From assembly GCA_963778845.1 (NCBI GenBank), contig CAVZVW010000009.1, positions 1,860,001 through 1,924,000 on the forward strand: a stretch of DNA of 64,000 bases, written 5' to 3'. Below, one piece after another: positions 9,595 through 17,567 of the stretch; position 1 is the stretch's first letter; each line of letters begins with the position of its first letter. The position numbers and the translations under genes were made by a program. A model generated the notes under the pieces. It ran no database searches. It saw nothing but the letters and a program-made list of their open reading frames with translations, and had not been told where the DNA came from. The DNA is from CAVZVW01 sp963778845. Its GTDB lineage: Bacteria > Actinomycetota > Actinomycetes > Actinomycetales > Kineosporiaceae.

Positions 9595-11979
9595 ATGCGC
9601 GTCCTGCGTGCCCATGCCGAGTCCGCGTTCTTCGTGACAACCACCGCCCTGCTGGCCATCGGCCTGGGGGCGTGGCTCGCGGTGAGCGAGCAGGCGGGTG
9701 CAGTCGTTTGGACGGCGTCCGCCCTGCTCGGCCTGGCCGTCGCCCTGGGTTGGGTGGTCGGGGCGGCGCGTCGGCGCGAGGCCAGCGTCGACGTCATCGC
9801 CGTCCTCGCCCTTGGCGGATCGCTCGCGGTCGGCGAGCCCCTCGCCGGGGCGGTGATCGCCTGGATGCTCGCCACCGGAAGGGTGCTCGAGGCGCGGGCG
9901 CAGGCGCGGGCCCGACGCGAGCTGAGCCTTCTGGTCGAGCGAGCCCCCCGCACCGCGAGACGCCGCACGGAGCGGGCCGACGGCGGGTTCGCCGTCGAGG
10001 AGGTACCCGTCTCGGAGGTGGCCCGCGGCGACATCCTCGTGGTCGGCCCGGGAGAGGTCGTGCCGGTCGACGGGCGGCTGCTCGACGCGGGGGTCTTCGA
10101 CGAGTCCGCGCTCACGGGTGAAGCGCTACCGGTCGAACGGGAGCCGGGCGAGGATGCCCGCAGCGGCACGGTGAACGCCGGACAGCCGGTCGCTCTCGTC
10201 GCGACGGCGCTCGCCGCTGACTCCACCTACGCACGCATCGTGACCCTCGTCGAGCAGGCACAGGCGTCGTCGGCTCCGTTCGTGCGGGCCGCTGACCGGT
10301 TCGCGATGATCTTCGTCCCCTTGACGCTGGCGCTCGCGGGCGTCGCGTGGTGGCTGTCCGGGGACGCCGTGCGGGCAGTCGCCGTACTCGTCGTGGCGAC
10401 TCCCTGCCCCCTGCTGCTGGCGGCACCCATCGCGATCATGTCCGGGCTCTCCCGTGCCGCCCGGGCGGGCGTGGTCATCAAGGGAGGCGGGGCTCTCGAG
10501 CGCCTGGCAGCCGGCCGGGTGCTGCTCTTCGACAAGACGGGGACGCTCACGCAGGGACGCCCGGTCGTGGTCGACGTGGTCGTCGAGGTGCGGGCGCCAG
10601 GGCAGAACGGTGGTGACACGATCACCGCCGACGAGCTCCTGCGCCTGTCGGCCTCGCTCGACCAGGTCTCCCCCCACGTGCTCGCCAACTCGATCGTGAC
10701 GGCGGGACGGGCTCGCGGGCTCGCACTGGACATGCCAGAGGACGTCGTCGAGCGGCACGGCTACGGCGTCGAGGGGACCGTCGGCACTCACCGGGTGCGC
10801 CTGGGCAAGGCCTCGTGGATCCTCGGGGACGGCCGGGTCAGCGGGGACGGCCGGGACGGCCGGGACGGCGGGGACGGGCCGGTGCCGCCCTGGGCGCGCC
10901 GGGTGCGCCGCCGGGCAGCCCTGGACGGCTCGTTGAGTGTCTTCGCCGCGGTCGACGGCGTCCCGGTCGGCGCCCTGCTGCTGGAGGACCCCGTACGCTC
11001 CGACGCTCCCCGCATGGTCCGAGCGTTGCGCCGAGCGGGGATCAGCCGCGTCGTCCTGGTCACCGGTGACCGGGCCGACGTCGCCGAGGCCGTCGGACGC
11101 ATCGTCGGCGTCGACGCCGTGCAAGCCGACCGCGACCCGGAGGAGAAGCTCGCCGTCGTGCTCGCCGAGGCCGAGCACGGCCTCACGATCATGGTCGGCG
11201 ACGGCGTGAACGACGCGCCGTCGCTGGCCGCCGCCGGAGTGGGGGTCGCGCTGGCGGCCCGGGGGACGACGGCCTCGGCGGAGGCCGCCGATGTCGTCCT
11301 CACCGTCGACCGCATCGACGGACTTGCCGTCGCGATCCACATCGCCCGCAGGTCCCGCCGGATCGCGCTGCAGAGCGTGACCCTGGGGATGGGCCTGTCG
11401 ATGGTCGCGATGGTCGCCGCCGCGCTCGGCTTCCTGCCACCGACTGAGGGTGCGCTGCTGCAGGAGGTGATCGATGTGCTGGCGATCCTGGTCGCGCTGC
11501 GCGCGGTGCTCCCCGGCGAGCAGCATGCGGCCGTTCTCACGCCCGCAGACGCCGAGCTGGTGCGCAGGATGCACACCGAGCACGCCGGCGTCCGCCCGCT
11601 GGTCGAGCAGGTGCGCACCGTGGCAGACACCCTCACCGGCTCCGAGGACGGCGACCAGCCCGGTGTCGCAGCCGTACGGGCACTGCTCGCCCGCCTCGAC
11701 ACCGAGCTGCTCCCGCACGAGCGGGCCGAGGAGCACCTGCTGTACCCGGTGGTCGCGAAGGTGCTCGGCGGGGACGACCCGACCGGTGCGATGAGCAGGG
11801 CCCACGCCGAGATCGAGCACCAGGTCACGAGGCTGCGGCGGCTCCTCGAGGAGGCCGACCAGCCCGACCCCGAGGACCTCGTGGAGGCACAGCGTCTGCT
11901 CTACGGGCTGCACGCCGTCCTCCGCCTGCACAACGCCCAGGAGGACGAGGGGATGTTCAGCCTGCTCACCTCCGGCTGA
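9595..11979 (+). CDS. P1B-5-type metal-transporting ATPase with C-terminal hemerythrin domain
   Basis: A 794-residue P-type ATPase that pumps a transition metal across the cytoplasmic membrane at the cost of ATP. It has N-terminal membrane helices without a heavy-metal-associated domain, the TGEA actuator loop (174-177), the metal-site helix with TPCPL (269-273), the phosphorylation motif DKTGT (313-317) and GDGVNDAP near residue 537. From about residue 658 it continues into a four-helix hemerythrin-like domain with iron-ligand-type motifs MHTEH, HERAEEH, HAEIEH and HNAQEDE. TPCPL plus a fused hemerythrin is the mark of the P1B-5 group. Its studied member, Nia of Sinorhizobium, exports nickel and ferrous iron. 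Start ATG 9595. Three operator-like repeats lie upstream. Ni/Fe specificity is inferred from the family. Confidence 0.92.
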   Translation: MRVLRAHAESAFFVTTTALLAIGLGAWLAVSEQAGAVVWTASALLGLAVALGWVVGAARRREASVDVIAVLALGGSLAVGEPLAGAVIAWMLATGRVLEARAQARARRELSLLVERAPRTARRRTERADGGFAVEEVPVSEVARGDILVVGPGEVVPVDGRLLDAGVFDESALTGEALPVEREPGEDARSGTVNAGQPVALVATALAADSTYARIVTLVEQAQASSAPFVRAADRFAMIFVPLTLALAGVAWWLSGDAVRAVAVLVVATPCPLLLAAPIAIMSGLSRAARAGVVIKGGGALERLAAGRVLLFDKTGTLTQGRPVVVDVVVEVRAPGQNGGDTITADELLRLSASLDQVSPHVLANSIVTAGRARGLALDMPEDVVERHGYGVEGTVGTHRVRLGKASWILGDGRVSGDGRDGRDGGDGPVPPWARRVRRRAALDGSLSVFAAVDGVPVGALLLEDPVRSDAPRMVRALRRAGISRVVLVTGDRADVAEAVGRIVGVDAVQADRDPEEKLAVVLAEAEHGLTIMVGDGVNDAPSLAAAGVGVALAARGTTASAEAADVVLTVDRIDGLAVAIHIARRSRRIALQSVTLGMGLSMVAMVAAALGFLPPTEGALLQEVIDVLAILVALRAVLPGEQHAAVLTPADAELVRRMHTEHAGVRPLVEQVRTVADTLTGSEDGDQPGVAAVRALLARLDTELLPHERAEEHLLYPVVAKVLGGDDPTGAMSRAHAEIEHQVTRLRRLLEEADQPDPEDLVEAQRLLYGLHAVLRLHNAQEDEGMFSLLTSG

Positions 11980-11991
11980 GAGGCTGTCAGC

Positions 11992-13227
11992 GTGCAGCAG
12001 CCACCCTCTCCGCTGGAGCTCGGGCGGGCCCCCGGCGACCCGCGACACTGGAGCCCTGACGGACGGCCGAGAGCACGCGCCCTGGGGATCCCCCTGCCCG
12101 GCGAGCCGGGGCCGTGGAACGGGCTGACCGACGTCGCCGGTGTGGCCGTGGGCCACGTGACGCTGGTCGACGGCGACGGGCCACTGAGGGTGGGCAAGGG
12201 TCCGGTGCGCACCGGGGTGACCGCGATCCTGCCGCGCGGAGCCGCCGGTGTCGGCGTCCCGTGCGCCGCCGGGTGGTACAGCCTCAACGGCAACGGCGAG
12301 ATGACGGGCACGACGTGGATCGACGAGGTCGGCGCGATCTCGGTGCCGATCACGATCACGAACACCCACGCCGTCGGGGCCTGCCACGAGGGCACGATCG
12401 ACTGGGTCGCCAAGAACCATCCGGTGCTCGCGAGCGAATGGCTGCTGCCGGTGGTGGCCGAGACCTGGGACGGCTACCTCAACGACATCAACGGTCGGCA
12501 CGTGCGGCCCGAACACGCGGTGGCGGCCCTCGACTGCGCCTCCTCCGGGCCGATGCTGGAAGGCTCGGTGGGCGGGGGCACCGGCATGAGCTGCTACTGC
12601 TTCAAGGGCGGCTGCGGCACCTCGTCGCGCGTGGTGGCCTTCGGCAGCGCCCGGTACACGGTGGCCGCGTTCGTGCAGGCCAACTTCGGGGAGCGGGCCG
12701 AGCTCACCGTCGCCGGGGTGCGTCTGGGTGGGCTGCTCGCCGAGGACGACCCGCTGTCGGACCCGGCCTGGCTGCTGCGCGACGGCGAGCGGGCGGCTGC
12801 GATCCCCCGCGGCGGCATGGGCTCCGTCATCGCGATCATCGCCACCGACGCACCCCTGCTGCCCGGGCAGTGCAAGGCGCTCGCCCGGCGGGTACCGCTC
12901 GGCCTGGCCCGCACCGGCACGGCCGGTGGCCACTTCTCCGGCGACATCTTCCTCGCGTTCTCCACGGCCAACGCCGGCGCGCTGCGCAGCCGCATCCCGC
13001 TCGCCGCTCCGACGGACGACGACCTCGAGCATCTGACGTTCGTCCCGTGGGGTCATCTGGACCCGTTCCTGACGGCCGTGGTCGAGTCGGTCGAGGAGGC
13101 GGTGCTCAACGCCCTCGTGGTCAACGCCGAGATGGTCGGCCGGGACGGTCACCGCACCCCCGCCCTGCCGCACGGCCCGCTGCGCCAGGCGCTGGCCGCA
13201 GCCGGCGTCCTCGTCACCCCCGCGTAG
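11992..13227 (+). CDS. P1 (DmpA-type) self-processing aminopeptidase
   Basis: A 411-residue peptidase of family P1 (DmpA/BapA). These proteins cut themselves into two chains, and the newly exposed Ser or Thr acts as nucleophile to release N-terminal amino acids or beta-amino acids. Family motifs: GPWNGLTDVAGVAVGH, TAILPRG, NGNGEMTG, TNTHAVGACHEG, VGGGTGMSCY and FKGGCGTSSR, where the Ser within GTSSR (211/212) is the likely processing site. The start is a GTG 12 bases after the metal ATPase stop; no strong ribosome site is visible, so it may depend on the upstream gene. There is no signal peptide, so the enzyme is probably cytosolic. A link to metal export is not obvious. Confidence 0.9.
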   Translation: MQQPPSPLELGRAPGDPRHWSPDGRPRARALGIPLPGEPGPWNGLTDVAGVAVGHVTLVDGDGPLRVGKGPVRTGVTAILPRGAAGVGVPCAAGWYSLNGNGEMTGTTWIDEVGAISVPITITNTHAVGACHEGTIDWVAKNHPVLASEWLLPVVAETWDGYLNDINGRHVRPEHAVAALDCASSGPMLEGSVGGGTGMSCYCFKGGCGTSSRVVAFGSARYTVAAFVQANFGERAELTVAGVRLGGLLAEDDPLSDPAWLLRDGERAAAIPRGGMGSVIAIIATDAPLLPGQCKALARRVPLGLARTGTAGGHFSGDIFLAFSTANAGALRSRIPLAAPTDDDLEHLTFVPWGHLDPFLTAVVESVEEAVLNALVVNAEMVGRDGHRTPALPHGPLRQALAAAGVLVTPA

Positions 13228-13275
13228 CGAAGGTCCCTTCTGTCGCGATCACACGCGGCCATCTACAGTTGCTTC

Positions 13276-13920
13276 ATGCGACTTGTCGCGGAGGACCTGT
13301 TGCTGCTCCTCATCGAGCCGACGATCGGAAAGCCGGTCGTGGACAAGGCGCACCTGGACCGCGGGCTGGCGGGTGCTGTGCTGCAGGAGCTGGCCGTGCG
13401 CGGTCGAGTGTCACCGGCCGGACCGGGCGAAGCGGCACCGCGAGGGCGGCTGGTGGTGCGTGGCGACGGACTTGCCGGCGACCCCCTGCTGGACGGTGTT
13501 CTGGCGCGTCTGGCCGCCCGTCGCCCCCTCAAGCCGCCGGCAGCCGTCGACCAGGTGATGAAGGGACTACGCCCGCAGCTGCTCGACCGGCTCGCCGCCG
13601 CAGGGCTGGTGCGCGAGGAGCACGGCGCCGTCCTGGGGGTCTTCCCGACCACGCGATGGCCGGCCGCCAACCCGGACGTGGCCGCCGAGCTGAGGCAAGG
13701 CATCGGCCTGGCGTTGGCCGGCCTGCGCGAGCCCACGCAGCGCGAGGCGGGCCTGGTGAGCCTGCTCTGGGCCGTGGACGCCGCCCACAAGGTCTCCGAC
13801 GGCGACCGGTTCGCCGTGCGCCGCAGGGCCAAGCAGATCGGCTCGCAGGACTGGGCCGCCGACGCCGTCCGCAAGGCCGTCGCCGCCGCCACCTCCTCCA
13901 CCGCCGTGGTCCTCAGCTGA
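13276..13920 (+). CDS. GPP34 (GOLPH3-like) family protein
   Basis: A 214-residue protein with the GPP34 pattern MRLVAEDLLLLLIEP...LAGAVLQELAVRGRV, basic patches (RPLKPPAAVD) and the helical C-terminal half KAVAAATSSTAVVLS. Eukaryotic GOLPH3 binds phosphatidylinositol 4-phosphate. The role of the many actinobacterial copies is unknown; phosphoinositide or membrane association is only suggested by the fold. It stands alone, with a 48-base gap from the peptidase and converging on a VOC gene. Confidence 0.9.
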   Translation: MRLVAEDLLLLLIEPTIGKPVVDKAHLDRGLAGAVLQELAVRGRVSPAGPGEAAPRGRLVVRGDGLAGDPLLDGVLARLAARRPLKPPAAVDQVMKGLRPQLLDRLAAAGLVREEHGAVLGVFPTTRWPAANPDVAAELRQGIGLALAGLREPTQREAGLVSLLWAVDAAHKVSDGDRFAVRRRAKQIGSQDWAADAVRKAVAAATSSTAVVLS

Positions 13921-13940
13921 ACCTGTCTCGGGCTCGCCTC

Positions 13941-14369
13941 CTACCCGAAGTCGGCCGGCACGAACTCCTTGGGCTCGACCAGCACCAGCCAGTTCCCGGA
14001 GTTGTCGCGCATGACGGCCTCCACACCGTAAGGCCGGTCGGCGGGCTCCTGGAGGAAGGTCACCCCCTTCTCGCGAAGCTCCTCGTATGTCGCCTTGCAG
14101 TCGTCCACGCGCAGGCCGAGACCGCCCATCTGACCCTTCTCGAGCTGCCGACGGACGAAGGCCGCGGCCTCGGCGTCCAGCGGCGGTCCGGGCGTCATCA
14201 GGGTGATCTCGAGCTCGGGGTGGTCCGGGTGGCACACGCTCACCCAGCGGAAGCCCTCGCCCATCGTGACGTCGGTGCGCGGGGCGAACCCGAGGACGTC
14301 GACGTAGAAGTCGCGAGCAGCATCCTGGTCGAGGCAGTAGACGGTGGTCAGCGAGACGTTGGTGATCAT
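13941..14369 (-). CDS. VOC (glyoxalase/bleomycin-resistance) family protein
   Basis: A 142-residue single-chain VOC protein with two beta-alpha-beta-beta-beta halves. The start TTVYCLDQDAARDFYVDVLGF and the end AVMRDNSGNWLVLVEP are typical of the fold. Glu in ELEITL and in LVEPKE are possible metal ligands. Such proteins are metal-dependent isomerases, dioxygenases or antibiotic-binding proteins; the substrate is unknown. The AraC gene lies 20 bases upstream on the same strand, so they are probably one operon and the regulator may sense the same compound. Confidence 0.88.
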   Translation of the reverse strand: MITNVSLTTVYCLDQDAARDFYVDVLGFAPRTDVTMGEGFRWVSVCHPDHPELEITLMTPGPPLDAEAAAFVRRQLEKGQMGGLGLRVDDCKATYEELREKGVTFLQEPADRPYGVEAVMRDNSGNWLVLVEPKEFVPADFG

Positions 14370-14389
14370 TCCTCGACCCTATGACGCCC

Positions 14390-14917
14390 TCACTGCGTGA
14401 TGCTTCTCCCAGGTTGCTCCCTCGGGGTGGCACGCACCGGGTCGACGGCGTCCTCCGCCCGTGAGGTTTGCCCCCGTGACACGACCGGGCCCGCGGTGCC
14501 GCCCGGGTCAAGCACCCCGCGCATGAACAGGAAGCAGCCGGGGACGTGCGGACCACCCCTGGCCGCCCAGCGGTCGCGGTAGGCGGTGGGGCTCTCGCCC
14601 ACGAGCTGGGTGAACCGCGACGAGAACGACCCCAGGCTGGCGAAGCCGACCACCATGCACACCTCGGTCACCGTGAGGTTGGCCGTGCGCAGCAGGTCCT
14701 GCGCACGCTCGACTCGGCGCCGGGTCAGGTAACGGATCGGCGTCTCGCCATAAGCAGCCTCGAAGCTGCGCGCGAAGTGGAACTTGGACACGCCGGCGAC
14801 GCGGGCCAGCTGCTCCAGGTCGAGTGCCATGGCGTACTGGCGGTCGATGTGGTCGCGTGCACGCCGCAGGTGCGGCAGCAGCTCCAGCGCCACCGCGCGA
14901 GCCGCTCGCCCGGCCAT
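14390..14917 (-). CDS. AraC-family transcriptional regulator (DNA-binding domain only)
   Basis: A 175-residue protein that is almost only the AraC DNA-binding domain: DLEQLARVAGVSKFHFARSF is the first helix-turn-helix, and LTVTEVCMVVGFASLGSFSSRF with GESPTAYR is the second. It lacks the usual ligand-binding half. A 50-residue tail rich in Arg, Pro and Gly has no recognised function. It is upstream of, and probably co-transcribed with, the VOC gene. Confidence 0.9.
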   Translation of the reverse strand: MAGRAARAVALELLPHLRRARDHIDRQYAMALDLEQLARVAGVSKFHFARSFEAAYGETPIRYLTRRRVERAQDLLRTANLTVTEVCMVVGFASLGSFSSRFTQLVGESPTAYRDRWAARGGPHVPGCFLFMRGVLDPGGTAGPVVSRGQTSRAEDAVDPVRATPREQPGRSITQ

Positions 14918-14935
14918 GGTCGAAGCGTAGAGGCC

Positions 14936-15160
14936 TCAGCCGGGTCGTCGTCCCAGGCCGTACCCCGCGCGACGACCTCCGTCGCTGGTCGTCGGGTGCG
15001 GCTGCTCGGGCGCGCAGATGCATCGACGCGTGAGCGTGCTCGACGACGTCGCGGCGCAGTAGCGCGCGGACACCGGGTCGTGGAGCTCGAGAGCATGGCC
15101 GCAGGGGCAACAGCCGTCGGTCGCGGCCTGAGCGGGTGAGAGCACGGGCGACTCTGTCAT
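14936..15160 (-). CDS. RGCVC-type cysteine-rich mini-protein
   Basis: A 74-residue protein with a compact metal-binding pattern: CCPCGH (17-22), HD (27-28), RYCAAT (33-38) and RRCIC (45-49). This spacing matches the actinobacterial RGCVC family, whose function is unknown and which probably binds zinc through four cysteines. In the usual motif the last element reads RGCVC; here it is RRCIC. It lies 18 bases upstream of the AraC gene on the same strand, so the three genes may form one transcript. Confidence 0.7.
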   Translation of the reverse strand: MTESPVLSPAQAATDGCCPCGHALELHDPVSARYCAATSSSTLTRRCICAPEQPHPTTSDGGRRAGYGLGRRPG

Positions 15161-15416
15161 GGGACCTGCCGCCTTCGGTTCGTGGTCACCGGGCGACCAG
15201 GGGGCGCGGGGTCCCGAGCAGGTCCTGGCACGCGAGGTGTGGCTCCAGTCTCGCACGGCCCGGTGCCGAGCGGGCAGCCGAGACCGGCGCGCTCGCCGCC
15301 GGGGCAGGCCGGACGTACAGTGAGGTCACCGAGGACCTCCTCACGCGGACGTCCGTCTTCGTCGCCCCCGGCGTACGTCGAGGGACCGGCGATGGTCGCC
15401 GAGGACGGGCCTTCCC

Positions 15417-16040
15417 ATGGCTACAGCAAACCCCGTGGCTCCAGCGAACGCACCAGTCACGCGACCGGAACGCGAGAGTCCCCCCGCCGCGCCCCCCGTC
15501 ACGCAGGGTGACGCTCCCGCACGGTTGTCTCTGCGTTGGGACGGCGGGGACCGGACGACCTCGCTCGACGGCGGCTGGTGGCCGCGCACGACAAGTCTGG
15601 TCGACGAGCTGCCGGACCTGGTCTTGCAGCTGCGCCGGCGCGAGCTCCGCATCAGCCGGGTCACGTACAACCCCACGCTGTGGGACCCCGCTCCGCGCAG
15701 GGTGGACGCCGACGGCCACGTCGTCCGCCTCGGCTGGTTCATGGACATCGACCCTCACCTGGTCCGTCTGAGCGCCAGCGGCGGGGAGCCGAGCCTCCGC
15801 CTGCTCGTCGTGCCCCCGGACACCGCAGCCGGCCCGGCTGCCCGAGCGATGGAGGAGTCGACGGGCCAGGTGAACCATGCGAGTGCTACGTCCGTGCTCG
15901 CCCGCGCCAACGCGAACGGGCGCGCGGACGACCACGACGCCGCCCCGCAGCCACGACAACGCAAGGCGGGGGCGGCGGGCACGGAGTCGGATCTGAACGA
16001 CTCCGCCGTCTGGGAGTCCGAGGGTGGGCAGCTGTCGTGA
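15417..16040 (+). CDS. DUF5994 family protein
   Basis: A 207-residue protein. After a Pro/Ala-rich start it shows the DUF5994 core: ARLSLRWDGG, LDGGWWPRTTSLVDELPDLV, RISRVTYNPTLWD and DGHVVRLGWF. The last 60 residues are low-complexity, with many Ala, Asn, Gln and Asp. DUF5994 proteins are small cytosolic actinobacterial proteins of unknown role, and the long tail is not typical. The stop overlaps the GTG of the DUF309 gene, giving translational coupling. Confidence 0.8.
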   Translation: MATANPVAPANAPVTRPERESPPAAPPVTQGDAPARLSLRWDGGDRTTSLDGGWWPRTTSLVDELPDLVLQLRRRELRISRVTYNPTLWDPAPRRVDADGHVVRLGWFMDIDPHLVRLSASGGEPSLRLLVVPPDTAAGPAARAMEESTGQVNHASATSVLARANANGRADDHDAAPQPRQRKAGAAGTESDLNDSAVWESEGGQLS

Positions 16041-16531
16041 CGACGACCGGCGCAGGTGGCAGGGACAGGGACGCTGCCGGGCGCCCCCGCAACGCGCGCC
16101 CGCGCGACGGGCTGGGACGGCCGCTCCCGCGAGGTCGGGCAGGCGCGCAGCGGGTACCGGCCGGCGTCACGCTGCCTCCCGAAGACAGCCTCCGCGAGGC
16201 GCAGAGGCTGCTCGACGACGGTCGGGCCTTCGACGCCCATGAGGTGCTGGAGAGCCGCTGGAAGTCGGCGCCTGAGCCCGAGCGAGAGCTCTGGCGCGGC
16301 CTCGCACAGCTCGCCGTCGGCCTGACACATGCCCAGCGCGAGAACCCGTTCGGAGCCACGCAGCTGCTCCGACGGGGCGCGAACCGCATCGAGGGCTTCG
16401 CCATCGACCCGCCGTACGGGATCGACGCCGCGGGTCTGGTCGTCGCGGCCCGCGCTCTGGCCGAGCGAATTGACAGGCTGGGCGTCGGCGGCCTGACCCG
16501 GGACGACCTGGCGCCGCTGCTCAAGTCGTGA
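16037..16531 (+). CDS. DUF309 domain protein
   Basis: A 164-residue protein with the helical DUF309 signature AQRLLDDGRAFDAHEVLESRWK, LWRGLAQLAVGLTHAQREN and GATQLLRRGANRI. The function of the family is unknown. The first 45 residues are basic and probably disordered. The GTG start sits in a GTGA overlap with the DUF5994 gene and gives the simplest start, although the domain itself begins near residue 50. Confidence 0.85.
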   Translation: MTTTGAGGRDRDAAGRPRNARPRDGLGRPLPRGRAGAQRVPAGVTLPPEDSLREAQRLLDDGRAFDAHEVLESRWKSAPEPERELWRGLAQLAVGLTHAQRENPFGATQLLRRGANRIEGFAIDPPYGIDAAGLVVAARALAERIDRLGVGGLTRDDLAPLLKS

Positions 16532-16608
16532 GCGACCGGGTACCAAGGGTGTGAATCCGCCGCCCCGTTGGGCAGACTCATGGCCTGCGTCCTGACGGGA
16601 GACGTTCC

Positions 16609-17007
16609 ATGACGTCACGCATTCGCACGACGACCTTCGACTGCGCCGAGCCCTACCTGCTGGCCCGGTTCTGGAGCCAGGTGACCGGGTACCACGAGCT
16701 GCACGACACCCCCAACGCACCCGGCGACCCCGAAGCCGTGATCCTGCCGCCCGACGGCGGGGCGGCGCTGCTCTTCGTCAGAGTTCCCGAGCACAAGCAG
16801 GTGAAGAACCGCATCCATCTCGACCTCGTCCCGACCGACCAGAGCCGGGATGAGGAGGTGGCCCGGCTGCTCGGCCTCGGCGCAGTCGTCGTGGCCGACC
16901 GCCGCCGCCCGGACGGCGCGGGCTGGGTCGTGCTCGCCGACCCCGAAGGCAACGAGTTCTGCGTCGAACGCAGCCATGCCCACCCGCCGGCCGGCTCCCC
17001 GGGCTGA
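16609..17007 (+). CDS. VOC-like (glyoxalase-fold) protein
   Basis: A 132-residue protein with the actinobacterial glyoxalase-like pattern FDCAEPYLLARFWSQVTGY, KNRIHLDLVPTD and GWVVLADPEGNEFCVE. His in IHLDL and Glu in FCVE are the usual metal-site positions. The substrate is unknown. It ends 30 bases before a convergent gene, and there is no obvious partner. Confidence 0.88.
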   Translation: MTSRIRTTTFDCAEPYLLARFWSQVTGYHELHDTPNAPGDPEAVILPPDGGAALLFVRVPEHKQVKNRIHLDLVPTDQSRDEEVARLLGLGAVVVADRRRPDGAGWVVLADPEGNEFCVERSHAHPPAGSPG

Positions 17008-17037
17008 GGAGGCGAGGCCGGCGCCCGCCGTGCGCTG

Positions 17038-17535
17038 TCAGGGGGCGCTGGTCCCCTCGCGACCGTAGTGGTCGTCGAGCCGCACGACGTCGTCGCGCCA
17101 GCCGGGCCGCGCCGTCGACGCCTCCAGCACGCAGCTGTCCTTGATCGCAGTGATCCGGTGAATGACGTACGCGCGGATCAGCAGGCGTTCGCCTGGGGCG
17201 AGCGTCACCGAGGTCAGGTGGGTGCGGTCAGGCCCGTACTCCACCCTGATCTCGCCGGTCTGCACTGCCAGGGTCTCGTCCTTGTTGCGGTGGTGCTGCA
17301 GCGACAACGCACGACCGGCGCCGATCGTCAGCACCTTCCCGACGTAACGGCCCTCCAGGACCGCGAAGATCTCTTCGTGTCCCCAGGGCTTGTCGACCCG
17401 CTCGACCTGCTCCACACGGGCGGTGTCGCCCGCGCCGAGGGAGCCCGAGTCGCTGCGGCCCCCAGGGGCGTCGGCGCGCGACGACCCCGCCGGGTTGTCG
17501 GGGTGATGGAACGGGTTACGTGCCGGCTTCCTCAT
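17038..17535 (-). CDS. Cupin, mannose-6-phosphate isomerase type
   Basis: A 165-residue single-cupin protein with KPWGHEEIFAVLEG, LSLQHHRNKDETLAV and LAPGERLLIRAYVIHRI. These are the metal-binding cupin motifs of type II phosphomannose isomerase C-terminal domains (His-His, Glu, His). It likely interconverts or binds a phosphorylated hexose. The ATG at 17535 has AGAGGAG upstream. The gene follows the GH130 gene by 32 bases, which suits a mannose-type carbohydrate role for the whole cluster. Confidence 0.85.
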   Translation of the reverse strand: MRKPARNPFHHPDNPAGSSRADAPGGRSDSGSLGAGDTARVEQVERVDKPWGHEEIFAVLEGRYVGKVLTIGAGRALSLQHHRNKDETLAVQTGEIRVEYGPDRTHLTSVTLAPGERLLIRAYVIHRITAIKDSCVLEASTARPGWRDDVVRLDDHYGREGTSAP

Positions 17536-17567
17536 GGAGTCTCCTCTGATGTGTGCAACGGGTGCGG

